Assembly: GCA_028717305.1 (NCBI GenBank)
Contig: JAQUOC010000061.1
Coordinates: forward strand, 1-8,120
Direction: 5' to 3'
DNA: 8,120 nt
Origin: Dehalococcoidales bacterium
Lineage (GTDB): Bacteria; Chloroflexota; Dehalococcoidia; Dehalococcoidales; UBA5760
This document shows, piece by piece, positions 1 to 6,215 of the stretch. The first letter of the stretch is position 1. Each line of letters opens with the position of its first letter. A program made the translations under genes and the position numbers. The notes below the pieces were generated by a model. The model saw only the letters and a program-made list of their open reading frames with translations, had not been told where the DNA came from and ran no database searches.

Positions 1-182
1 TATGGGCATATCAAGGAGTACATCGCCATCGCAATAGTAGCACCACGGAAGAGAGAAAGCAATACCAATTTGTGTGAGAGGACGCCCTTCTGGAAGATTG
101 AGACTCGAATGATTGCACGATACTGACTTTCGTGTGCCCAGCGCCATCCGGGAAATGAGAATGGGTTATTTCAAGGGGGGCT
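1..182. other. Left-edge stretch with no recognised gene
   Basis: No recognisable protein or RNA is seen here. On the + strand one frame is open from the window edge to a TGA at 124-126 (41 codons) and could be the tail of an upstream gene, but its translation (ending near FWKIETRMIARY) matches no family I know. An open frame that runs from about 113 into the regulator gene has no ribosome binding site at its start and crosses the promoter at 183-211, so this part is treated as intergenic. Confidence 0.4.
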
Positions 183-211
183 TTGTGGTCTGTTGTAATA
201 CCTACTATAAT
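183..211 (+). promoter_or_regulatory. Sigma70-type promoter of the Crp/Fnr regulator gene
   Basis: A -35 box TTGTGG (183-188) is followed after exactly 17 nt by a perfect -10 box TATAAT (206-211). Transcription would begin near 218, leaving a leader of about 54 nt before the TTG start at 272. The promoter lies inside the longest open frame of the regulator, which argues that the upstream codons of that frame are not translated. Confidence 0.6.
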
Positions 212-256
212 CGTATCATAACTTTGCACTTAATTTACCATGCTATCAATCCCTAT

Positions 257-262
257 AGGAGA
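257..262 (+). promoter_or_regulatory. Ribosome binding site that fixes the TTG start at 272
   Basis: AGGAGA sits 9 nt before the in-frame TTG at 272-274. No comparable site precedes the earlier in-frame ATG at 113. The resulting protein also begins where Crp/Fnr proteins normally begin. Confidence 0.65.
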
Positions 263-271
263 TATTCAGAG

Positions 272-958
272 TTGAAATCCGACGAGAAAGCTGCGGTCCT
301 TGAGCGTTCCTTCATCTTTTCCGGTTTAGACGATGAAGATCTCAGCGCACTATCTGGATTGTGTATTGACAAGAGTTTTATTCCTGGTGAGTTTATCTTC
401 TGGGATGAAGACCCACCCGAATGGTTCTACATTATTGCTGAGGGGCAAGTAAAAGTGGTGAAACATTCTTCATCTGGGAAGGAATTCATCATCGCCTTCT
501 TCGGGATTGGCGAAGTTTTTGGGGAAGTAGCTGTCTTTGAAAACAATCCTTACCCTGCTTCAGCTCAGGCAGTAGGTGAAGTAAGGGTTATTGGCATCAG
601 GAGACAGGATTTCTCAACTTTCTTGGCGAGCCGACCTCAAGTAGCTCTGCGTATAATAAACGTCCTCGGTGGAAGACTTAGAAATGCACAAGATCGCCTC
701 AGGGATTTCGCAGGGGAAAGGGTTGAACAGCGTTTGGCTGGGGTACTACTTATGCTATCCAATAAACTTGGATCCACTTTACCATTTACCAGACAGGAAA
801 TTGCTGATATGGTGGGCACCACCACTGAGACGGTCATTAGGTTGATGAGCATTTTTAGGGAGAGAGGGGTTATTCGATCCACACGTGGCAAGATAATTAT
901 TCAAGATAGAAAGAAGCTTAAGCTATTGAGAGAAGGACCACCGGAAATATTGCACTAG
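272..958 (+). CDS. Crp/Fnr-family transcriptional regulator
   Basis: A 228-residue DNA-binding regulator, the usual length for Crp/Fnr proteins. An effector-binding beta-roll (about residues 20-110, with GEVFGEVAVFE at 80-90) is followed by a long dimerisation helix (about 122-150) and a winged helix-turn-helix (FTRQEIADMVGTTTETVIR, 172-190). In the recognition helix Glu186 and Arg190 align with FNR Glu209/Arg213 and CRP Glu181/Arg185, while the CRP Arg180 position is Thr185. This suggests FNR-type TGA half-sites. The FNR iron-sulfur cysteines are absent (only Cys31). The CRP phosphate-binding Arg-Ser pair is replaced by Pro95-Ala96, so neither an Fe-S cluster nor cAMP is a likely effector. 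By context it probably controls the downstream hcp operon, in the role of HcpR or Dnr; the effector is unknown. The TTG start is chosen from AGGAGA 9 nt upstream and the promoter at 183-211. Confidence 0.9.
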   Translation: MKSDEKAAVLERSFIFSGLDDEDLSALSGLCIDKSFIPGEFIFWDEDPPEWFYIIAEGQVKVVKHSSSGKEFIIAFFGIGEVFGEVAVFENNPYPASAQAVGEVRVIGIRRQDFSTFLASRPQVALRIINVLGGRLRNAQDRLRDFAGERVEQRLAGVLLMLSNKLGSTLPFTRQEIADMVGTTTETVIRLMSIFRERGVIRSTRGKIIIQDRKKLKLLREGPPEILH

Positions 959-995
959 ACCAGCACTTTTACGTTCAGCGAGGAAATAAATATCG

Positions 996-1033
996 CGGCA
1001 CCCGCTTTATGATTTAAATCATGGTGGGTGCCG
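996..1033 (+). terminator. Hairpin after the regulator gene, possible terminator
   Basis: CGGCACCC (996-1003) and GGGTGCCG (1026-1033) form a perfect 8-bp GC-rich stem, 37 nt after the regulator stop. The 22-nt loop can fold further through its own 14-bp palindrome. Only a weak T-rich tract (TTGTTTA, 1034-1040) follows, so termination may be partial. It may end the regulator transcript, or simply frame the operator inside it. Confidence 0.4.
1009..1022. promoter_or_regulatory. FNR-like operator palindrome before the hcp operon
   Basis: ATGATTTAAATCAT is a perfect 14-bp palindrome. It matches the FNR consensus TTGAT-N4-ATCAA at all but the outermost base of each arm. Its centre (1015.5) is about 41.5 bp before the start point near 1057-1058 predicted from the -10 at 1046-1051, the classic class II activator position. 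The adjacent Crp/Fnr gene supplies an obvious cognate protein. The pairing is inferred, the palindrome is seen. Confidence 0.6.
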
Positions 1034-1042
1034 TTGTTTATC

Positions 1043-1051
1043 TGTAATAAT
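1043..1051 (+). promoter_or_regulatory. Extended -10 element of the hcp operon promoter
   Basis: TG-T-AATAAT (1043-1051) is an extended -10 with 5 of 6 matches to TATAAT. There is no good -35 box at the proper spacing; the FNR-like palindrome occupies that place, as expected of an activator-dependent promoter. Transcription would start near 1057-1058, about 30 nt before the first gene. Confidence 0.45.
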
Positions 1052-1086
1052 ATGGCCAGAATACCTACAATTTGAGGGGAATACCA

Positions 1087-1317
1087 ATGTACAACAAATG
1101 TCCTGGTCAAGATATGAGAAATCTGCGCGTATCATTACATAAGTGTCCAAACTGCGGAACTGAAGTAGAAATCTTCTCTGACGAATTAAAGGTAAAATGC
1201 CACAACTGTGGGCAGAACGTTTACCGGGAAAAGACTCCCTCTTGCATCGAATGGTGTTCGTCTGCCCGCCAATGCCTGGGTGAAGAGAGGTGGAAAGAAT
1301 TAAAGGATGAAGGATAG
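1087..1317 (+). CDS. Small eight-cysteine zinc-ribbon protein
   Basis: A 76-residue soluble protein with eight cysteines. It opens with CPGQD (Cys5), then has a zinc ribbon of two CxxC knuckles (Cys20/Cys23 and Cys38/Cys41), and ends with a C-x3-C-x5-C cluster around CIEWC (Cys53, Cys57, Cys63). The ribbon probably holds zinc. The remaining four cysteines (5, 53, 57, 63) could form a second metal or Fe-S site, which is inference. Similar small proteins are sometimes labelled 'phosphohydrolase' in databases, but no phosphohydrolase motif is visible. The ATG at 1087 is preferred because GAGGGG (1074-1079) lies 7 nt upstream; an in-frame TTG at 1072 overlaps that site. It is first in the putative hcp operon, 5 nt before the membrane Fe-S gene. 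A redox-linked or regulatory accessory role is likely; its function is not known. Confidence 0.8.
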   Translation: MYNKCPGQDMRNLRVSLHKCPNCGTEVEIFSDELKVKCHNCGQNVYREKTPSCIEWCSSARQCLGEERWKELKDEG

Positions 1318-1322
1318 ATAAA

Positions 1323-2114
1323 ATGATGATTGAAGTCATACCCAAGATAGTAGGTATGGTCTATGCGATAGCAGTAACCATAATTATTGTTTTATTACTA
1401 CGTCAGCGCAAATTCACTAAAAAGATAGGGTATATATTTCTGGCCGTTTCGACTTTTCTCGGTTTTCTGATTTTTGCACCTATGCTGCCATATCAGTTCC
1501 AGGCAGTAATCCTGGGGGACATGAAACAACTCGGAGGCCCCCTACCATTGGCAATTGTTGGCCTAGTTATTATAGTTGCTTTGACCATATTGGCCGGTAG
1601 GGTATTCTGCGGCTATGTGTGTCCTATCGGGACAGTACAGGAATTACTCCACAAAATACCGACCAAGAAACTTAAAACACGTAATAAATCACTGCCAGTC
1701 ATCTTTCGCTACGTATTCTTAGCTGTTTTCATAGTTATGGCAGTGACCTTATCAGTCGGACTATTGGAATATCTCGGGGTCAAGGATTTTTTCTATCTTA
1801 ATACGTCTTCCGCTTTTTTCTACGTCTTTTTGGGCTTATTAGTTTTATCAATTTTCTTCTATAGGCCTTTCTGCCGTTTTGTCTGCCCCTACGGGGTAAT
1901 ACTCTCACTGGCGGCCATCAAAAGCCGCTTCAGGCTGAGGCGGAACGAGAACTGCACCGATTGTGCTATATGTGACGAAGAATGTCCCACATCTGAGGCG
2001 GGCAGAGATGACCTGAAGCAGGAATGTTATATGTGCCAAAGATGTGGAGATACATGCCCTCACGATGCCATCGATTATTCTGCCATAATATCGCAACAAA
2101 CAAACAAGGATTGA
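1323..2114 (+). CDS. NapH/CcoG-type membrane 4Fe-4S protein (polyferredoxin)
   Basis: A 263-residue integral membrane electron carrier. Hydrophobic helices lie near residues 8-27, 36-57, 72-92, 127-149 and 161-180. Two CxxxCP motifs follow the third and fifth helices (Cys96/Cys100 in FCGYVCPIG and Cys184/Cys188 in FCRFVCPYG), the hallmark of the NapH/CcoG/YccM family. The C-terminal domain has two complete 4Fe-4S motifs: Cys211, 214, 217, 221 and Cys235, 238, 241, 245. Family members pass electrons between the quinone or membrane pool and soluble partners. AAGGA (1310-1314) lies 8 nt before the ATG, and the gene follows the zinc-ribbon gene by 5 nt, so they are surely cotranscribed. With no Hcr-like reductase in the window, it is a plausible electron donor path to Hcp. 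That link is inference; a separate oxidoreductase partner elsewhere is possible. Confidence 0.88.
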   Translation: MMIEVIPKIVGMVYAIAVTIIIVLLLRQRKFTKKIGYIFLAVSTFLGFLIFAPMLPYQFQAVILGDMKQLGGPLPLAIVGLVIIVALTILAGRVFCGYVCPIGTVQELLHKIPTKKLKTRNKSLPVIFRYVFLAVFIVMAVTLSVGLLEYLGVKDFFYLNTSSAFFYVFLGLLVLSIFFYRPFCRFVCPYGVILSLAAIKSRFRLRRNENCTDCAICDEECPTSEAGRDDLKQECYMCQRCGDTCPHDAIDYSAIISQQTNKD

Positions 2115-2146
2115 ACATTATAGATATAAGGTAATTAATTGCTAAA

Positions 2147-2155
2147 TGGTAAAAT
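2147..2155 (+). promoter_or_regulatory. Possible internal extended -10 promoter before the cupin gene
   Basis: TGG-TAAAAT (2147-2155) has the extended -10 TGn and 5 of 6 matches to TATAAT. It lies in the A+T-rich 80-nt gap after the membrane Fe-S gene and would start transcription near 2162. No convincing -35 box stands 17 nt upstream. It could give cupin and hcp a second transcript, but a chance match in A+T-rich DNA is possible. Confidence 0.3.
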
Positions 2156-2194
2156 AATAGGGAAAATACAAATCTGCAATGCGGAGGAACTCAA

Positions 2195-2506
2195 ATGATT
2201 GAAAAAGTTTTCAAAATGGCTTCCGATGATGAAAAGTCTGTAGAGAAAGTGATTCAAGACGAGAATATACATTACCTGCACATGGTTTTCCCCCCAAATG
2301 ACGGTTTACCAGAGCATTACTCGAATTCTACAGTGTACATGACTGTGTTGAGAGGTAAATTATCGATTCGATTAAATGATCAAGAATTACATGAATACGA
2401 GAGAGAAAGCGTTCTCAAAATCCCGATGAATACTAAAATGAACGTAAAAAATTTACACCAAGATATTTTAGAGCTTATTGTTGTAAAGGCACCAGCACCA
2501 AAATAA
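2195..2506 (+). CDS. Small single-domain cupin protein
   Basis: A 103-residue soluble protein with a single cupin barrel. Motif 1 is GLPEHYSNSTVYMTVLRG (residues 37-54) and motif 2 is around KIPMNTKMNVKN (75-86). Against the usual cupin patterns only His41 is kept. The second His of HxH is Ser43, the Glu is lost, and the motif-2 His aligns with Met82, so a standard mononuclear metal site is unlikely. GGAGGA (2183-2188) lies 6 nt before the ATG, a strong site. It sits 52 nt ahead of hcp, probably in the same transcript. Cupins of this compact type may bind a small molecule or act as accessory proteins. No substrate can be named, and the link to Hcp rests on position alone. Confidence 0.8.
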   Translation: MIEKVFKMASDDEKSVEKVIQDENIHYLHMVFPPNDGLPEHYSNSTVYMTVLRGKLSIRLNDQELHEYERESVLKIPMNTKMNVKNLHQDILELIVVKAPAPK

Positions 2507-2544
2507 TTAGTGATATAGAGACACAAAAATTTAAGAAATAAACC

Positions 2545-2549
2545 GGAGG
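2545..2549 (+). promoter_or_regulatory. Ribosome binding site that decides the hcp start
   Basis: GGAGG overlaps or abuts the first in-frame ATG at 2550, so it cannot serve that codon. It stands 9 nt before the ATG at 2559, which is taken as the true start. A third in-frame ATG (2565) is 15 nt away and less likely. Confidence 0.7.
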
Positions 2550-2558
2550 ATGGATTTA

Positions 2559-4211
2559 ATGAGTATGTTTTGTTTTCAATGCCAGGAAACAGCTAAGAAC
2601 CAAGGTTGCACAGTGAAGGGAGTCTGCGGTAAGCCAGAGGAAACCGCAGGCCTTCAGGATCTTCTTATCTATGTTTGTAAAGGAATTTCCGTTTACGGCG
2701 AAAAACTAAAGGAAATGGGTCCTATTGATAAGAATGCTTCCCGATTTATATGTAAGGCTCTGTTTACCACAGTCACCAATGTGGCTTGGGATGATGACGT
2801 GGTTATTAACGCCATCAAGGAAGGGCTAAAGGTTAGGGAAGCAGTCAAGGCAAAGGTGGGCACCGCCATGCCCGCTGCAATCCCTGATTGTGCTGTTTGG
2901 ATTACAAACAACGATTCTGAAATCTTAGCCAAAGCCAAGTCGGACGAGGTGCGGATTACTGCCACCGAAAATGATGATGTGCGTTCGCTAAGAGAATTGC
3001 TCGTTATTGGTTGTAAAGGAATCGCCGCATACGCTGATCATGCCGCTATTCTCGGTTATGAAAAGGATGATATCTACAGCTTCCTCATGGAGGCCCTGGC
3101 TTCCACAACTAAAGATCTGTCGGTAGATGACATGATTAACATGGTGATGAAGGCTGGGGAGACAGCGGTAAATACCATGGCTCTTTTAGACGAAGCCAAT
3201 ACAGCCACCTATGGTCATCCTGAAGTCACCGAGGTTAATATTGGCGTCAGAAACAATCCGGCTATCCTGATTAGCGGACATGACCTAAAAGACATGGAAG
3301 AACTGCTAAAACAAACCGATGGAACCGGCGTTGATGTCTACACTCATGGTGAAATGCTTCCAGCCAACTATTATCCGGCATTTAAAAAGTATGATCATTT
3401 TGTCGGTAATTACGGTGGATCGTGGTGGCATCAGAATGAGGAATTTGAATCTTTCAACGGACCTATCATCCTTACCACCAACTGCCTCATTCCCATCAAA
3501 AATAACAATACTTATCTGGACAGGTTGTTTACTACTGGAGTAGTGAGCTATCCTGGAGCCAAGCACATAGCGGAAAGACCGGAAGGCGGGGCAAAGGACT
3601 TTTCTCCGGTGGTGGAAATGGCGAAAAAATGTCGGCCGCCGGAAGAGATAGAATCCGGGAAGATTGTGGGAGGATTTGCCCATAACCAAGTTCTTGCCCT
3701 TGCTGATAAGGTCATTGAGGCTGTGAAATCGGGAGCCATCAAGCGTTTTGTCGTCATGGCAGGCTGCGACGGTCGTCAAAAATCTCGCAGCTACTTCACC
3801 GAATTAGCGGAAAATCTGCCCAAAGATACGATCATACTTACTGCTGGATGCGCAAAATACCGCTACAACAAACTTGATATGGGTAATATCGGTGGAATTC
3901 CTCGAGTCTTAGATGCGGGGCAATGTAACGACTCTTATTCCCTAGCCGTGATTGCCTTGAAATTGAAAGAGACGTTCGGTTTAAAAGACATTAATGAACT
4001 GCCGATATCCTATGATATTGCCTGGTATGAACAAAAGGCCGTGGCCGTTCTTCTGGCCTTGCTGTTTCTGGGCGTTAAAGGCATTCGATTGGGCCCCACG
4101 CTACCGGCCTTTTTATCTCCTAATGTTGCCAAAGTATTAGTAGAAAAATTTGACATTAAGCCGATAGGTAGTGTTGAAGAGGACGTCACAGCTATCATGG
4201 CTGGCAAGTAG
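2559..4211 (+). CDS. hcp: Hydroxylamine reductase / hybrid cluster protein
   Basis: A 550-residue cytoplasmic Hcp, full length for the long (class I) type. It reduces hydroxylamine to ammonia in vitro and acts as an NO reductase in vivo in enterobacteria, protecting against nitrosative stress. The N-terminal cysteines 5, 8, 17 and 23 (C-x2-C-x8-C-x5-C) bind the cubane cluster. All hybrid-cluster ligands are present: His241 (GHD), Glu265 (THGEML), Cys309 (TTNC), Cys403 (AGCDGR, the persulfide position), Cys431 (AGCAKYRYN), Cys456 (AGQC), Glu491 and Lys493 (WYEQK). Nothing is truncated, so it should be active. It is the last gene of the zinc ribbon, membrane Fe-S, cupin, hcp set, and is probably controlled by the upstream Crp/Fnr protein through the palindrome at 1009-1022. 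The usual NADH reductase partner Hcr is not encoded here. Confidence 0.97.
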   Translation: MSMFCFQCQETAKNQGCTVKGVCGKPEETAGLQDLLIYVCKGISVYGEKLKEMGPIDKNASRFICKALFTTVTNVAWDDDVVINAIKEGLKVREAVKAKVGTAMPAAIPDCAVWITNNDSEILAKAKSDEVRITATENDDVRSLRELLVIGCKGIAAYADHAAILGYEKDDIYSFLMEALASTTKDLSVDDMINMVMKAGETAVNTMALLDEANTATYGHPEVTEVNIGVRNNPAILISGHDLKDMEELLKQTDGTGVDVYTHGEMLPANYYPAFKKYDHFVGNYGGSWWHQNEEFESFNGPIILTTNCLIPIKNNNTYLDRLFTTGVVSYPGAKHIAERPEGGAKDFSPVVEMAKKCRPPEEIESGKIVGGFAHNQVLALADKVIEAVKSGAIKRFVVMAGCDGRQKSRSYFTELAENLPKDTIILTAGCAKYRYNKLDMGNIGGIPRVLDAGQCNDSYSLAVIALKLKETFGLKDINELPISYDIAWYEQKAVAVLLALLFLGVKGIRLGPTLPAFLSPNVAKVLVEKFDIKPIGSVEEDVTAIMAGK

Positions 4212-4307
4212 ACAATTGTGAGGAATCAAGTATATCCGAACTCTTGCACGCTCAGTATTAGTGTGACCACAGACTAAGTAATGTCTTGTCTTAAGAGGTT
4301 AAAGTAA

Positions 4308-5255
4308 TTGGGCAGAGATGAAGACAATAATTTCGCCATTGAAGTAAGCGATCTTACGAAATACTATGGGCAGTTCCTGGCGATTAACAAGGTCAGCTTT
4401 GAGGTAAAGACCGGACAGACGTTCGGGTTTCTAGGGCCGAACGGCGCCGGCAAGACAACTACTGTTCGCATTCTGACGGGCGTCATAAATGCTGATAGCG
4501 GTCAAGCATTAATTGCGAGCTATCCCGCGGGCAACCTAAAGGCAAAGCAAATCACAGGTGTGCTGCCTGAGACAGCTAATGCGTATGTCGATCTTTCTGG
4601 TTGGCGAAATCTATTATTGATGGCTGAGCTTTATGGTATCAAGAGCAAAGAGGCACGACAGCGGAGTGATGATTTATTAAAAGAACTGGGGCTATACGAA
4701 CGAAGGAATGATCAAGTTAAGTCGTACTCTAAGGGAATGAAGCAGCGCCTGGTCCTAGGAATGGCATTGGTCAGCGACCCACAGATACTGTTTCTAGATG
4801 AGCCAACATCAGGTCTGGATGTCCAAAGCTCAAGGTTAATGAAAATCATGTTACAAAAGCTTAACCGCTACGGGAAGACAATCTTCCTAACGACCCATGA
4901 CATGGATGAAGCTAACCAACTTTGCGATCAAGTGGCAATTATCAACAAAGGCAAAATAGTGGCCATAGATACGCCGGAAAGATTGAGGCTTGCAACTAAG
5001 GGGCGACATTCGGTCGAAATCAGTTTCCAGGGAAGTGTCAAACCGGAGACTTTGGCCCAACTCTCTGGAGTAAGTGAGGTGGAGAGATTGGGGGATAAAT
5101 ATCGCCTCTATACAAATACCCCGGGGGATCTTGCGGTTACGCTGGTAAACTACAGCGCTTCAGTTGGTCTTAAAATAGTGGCGCTTAACATACTAGCGCC
5201 ATCCCTGGAGGACGCTTTTGTCAGCCTAACCGAAAAGGAACATAGTCATGTCTGA
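4308..5255 (+). CDS. ABC-2 exporter ATP-binding protein (DrrA/CcmA-like)
   Basis: A 315-residue ATPase of an ABC-2 exporter. Walker A is GPNGAGKTT (43-51), the ABC signature is YSKGMKQRL (140-148), Walker B is ILFLDEPTSGLD (160-171) and the switch His is 197 (TTHD). The Q-loop position reads LPETA, with Glu88 in place of Gln, as in many DrrA-type members. The C-terminal ~85 residues, ending in PSLEDAFVSLTEKE, form the extra domain typical of DrrA-like multidrug ATPases. The TTG start follows a TAA directly (4305-4307), so no longer form exists; AAGAGG (4293-4298) stands 9 nt upstream. It overlaps the permease gene by 8 nt, which implies translational coupling. The 96-nt gap after hcp shows no clear promoter or terminator, so read-through from hcp is possible. 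The substrate is unknown. Confidence 0.92.
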   Translation: MGRDEDNNFAIEVSDLTKYYGQFLAINKVSFEVKTGQTFGFLGPNGAGKTTTVRILTGVINADSGQALIASYPAGNLKAKQITGVLPETANAYVDLSGWRNLLLMAELYGIKSKEARQRSDDLLKELGLYERRNDQVKSYSKGMKQRLVLGMALVSDPQILFLDEPTSGLDVQSSRLMKIMLQKLNRYGKTIFLTTHDMDEANQLCDQVAIINKGKIVAIDTPERLRLATKGRHSVEISFQGSVKPETLAQLSGVSEVERLGDKYRLYTNTPGDLAVTLVNYSASVGLKIVALNILAPSLEDAFVSLTEKEHSHV

Positions 5256-6003
5256 GTTGGTAAGATTTCAACAGCAGTTCCGGCGCTCTCTGACGATTGC
5301 CCGTAAGGACATCCAAATTTACTATGCTAAGGGTCCGGTCATTATCTACGGCGTGCTTATGCCGATATTCCTGTTTCTTGCCTTCACCATCGGGCGAAGC
5401 TTACCAGCTGATTTAATGATTCCTGGGCTATTAGGAATGATATTATTTTTTACCGCCACCGCGGTATCACCAATAATAGTTCCATGGGAAGCGCAAGCCA
5501 GAACTCTGGAGAGGCTCATGTCCACTCCTGTAAAGCTCGAGACAATCATTTTGGGGGATATATTGGCTTCATTTATTTTTGGAGCGGGTATTTCAATTGT
5601 GCCAATAATTATCGGGCTCACGCTGGGTATTACCATCGCCAGTCCAGGCATTCTGGCGCTGGCGATTATCCTATCATCATTTTGCTTCGCTGCATTGGGT
5701 AATGTTTTCTCCACCCCCCCAACCAATACACCTGCCACAGTAAACATGATCGCCGCTGGAGTAAGATTCCCCATAGTTTTTATGAGCGGTGTCTTTATTC
5801 CATTAGATGAGCTTCCAATATGGGGGCAAAACATCGCCTTCATTTCACCGCTTACTTATTTCATAGACATTGCCCGTAACCTGATGCATGGCCAGGGGCA
5901 CCTTCCTCTGGTTATAGATTTCTTAGCAATTATTGGTTTTACTGCTGTCTTTCTTATAGTAGCCATGAAACTACACCGCAGAACAATGCCCAGAAGGATA
6001 TAG
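5248..6003 (+). CDS. ABC-2 type transporter permease
   Basis: A 251-residue membrane subunit that pairs with the upstream ATPase to form an exporter, probably as a dimer. A cytoplasmic N-terminus with the RKDIQIYYAKGP element (19-30) is followed by about six membrane helices (near 30-49, 57-78, 101-128, 134-152, 166-186, 221-240). A conserved ABC-2 region, GVFIPLDELP...ISPLTYFIDIARNLM, spans 181-213. The C-terminus is basic (KLHRRTMPRRI). The ATG lies within the last codons of the ATPase gene, and AAAAGGAA (5233-5240) lies 7 nt upstream. DrrB-like exporters move drugs, lipids or polysaccharide precursors; this sequence does not reveal which. No strong terminator is seen after it. Confidence 0.9.
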   Translation: MSELVRFQQQFRRSLTIARKDIQIYYAKGPVIIYGVLMPIFLFLAFTIGRSLPADLMIPGLLGMILFFTATAVSPIIVPWEAQARTLERLMSTPVKLETIILGDILASFIFGAGISIVPIIIGLTLGITIASPGILALAIILSSFCFAALGNVFSTPPTNTPATVNMIAAGVRFPIVFMSGVFIPLDELPIWGQNIAFISPLTYFIDIARNLMHGQGHLPLVIDFLAIIGFTAVFLIVAMKLHRRTMPRRI

Positions 6004-6020
6004 GAATATAGGGTAAGTAT

Positions 6021-6049
6021 TTAACAAACTAACGGGCAAATATTATACT
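6021..6049 (+). promoter_or_regulatory. Sigma70-type promoter ahead of the broken DsrE/oxidoreductase locus
   Basis: TTAACA (6021-6026) and TATACT (6044-6049) are separated by exactly 17 nt, and each box matches consensus at 5 of 6 positions. Transcription would start near 6056, giving a leader of about 160 nt before the ATG at 6216. It probably drove the operon before the deletion. Confidence 0.6.
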
Positions 6050-6098
6050 GATTACCAATCGGTTTATGCTGCTCTAATCTTTTAATGCGGACTCCTAA

Positions 6099-6118
6099 GG
6101 TGATGTGATAAAATCACC
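6099..6118. promoter_or_regulatory. Inverted repeat GGTGAT/ATCACC in the leader
   Basis: GGTGAT (6099-6104) and ATCACC (6113-6118) form a perfect 6-bp inverted repeat with an 8-nt loop. A second, nested reading is the 13-bp palindrome GTGAT-AAA-ATCAC (6105-6117). No T-tract follows, so this is not a standard terminator. It lies about 45-60 nt after the predicted transcript start, which fits a repressor site or an RNA hairpin. It resembles the FNR-like site at 1009-1022 in its TGAT/ATCA core, but with a 3-nt instead of a 4-nt spacer. Confidence 0.4.
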
Positions 6119-6199
6119 GGAAAGATATGCAGTTTGGTCATCGTCTGTGGAATCAGATTCTCCTTCCCAAATCACGCTGCCTATTAATAACAAAATCAC
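6110..6199. repeat. Three copies of AAATCAC in the leader
   Basis: AAATCAC occurs at 6111-6117, 6169-6175 and 6193-6199, two copies being AAAATCAC. The first is one arm of the inverted repeat at 6099-6118. The last ends 6 nt before the ribosome binding site of the DsrE-like remnant. Repeated half-sites in a leader suggest regulator binding; chance cannot be excluded for a 7-mer. Confidence 0.3.
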
Positions 6200-6215
6200 A
6201 ATATCGGAGGTATGA

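Noticed and set aside
11..229. Minus-strand 72-residue open frame at the left edge
   Set aside because: The translation resembles no family and it overlaps the + strand promoter; no ribosome binding site supports it.
113..271. N-terminal extension of 53 codons on the Crp/Fnr regulator
   Set aside because: It has no ribosome binding site, crosses a TTGTGG-N17-TATAAT promoter, and exceeds family length; TTG at 272 has AGGAGA 9 nt upstream.
3306..3779. Minus-strand 157-residue frame inside hcp
   Set aside because: It is antisense to a fully conserved Hcp region with all cluster ligands, and it looks like a codon-bias shadow.
4244..4249. TTGCAC as a -35 box for the ABC exporter
   Set aside because: No -10-like hexamer stands 16-18 nt downstream.
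5346..5843. Minus-strand 165-residue frame inside the ABC permease
   Set aside because: It is antisense to intact membrane helices of the permease and matches no family.
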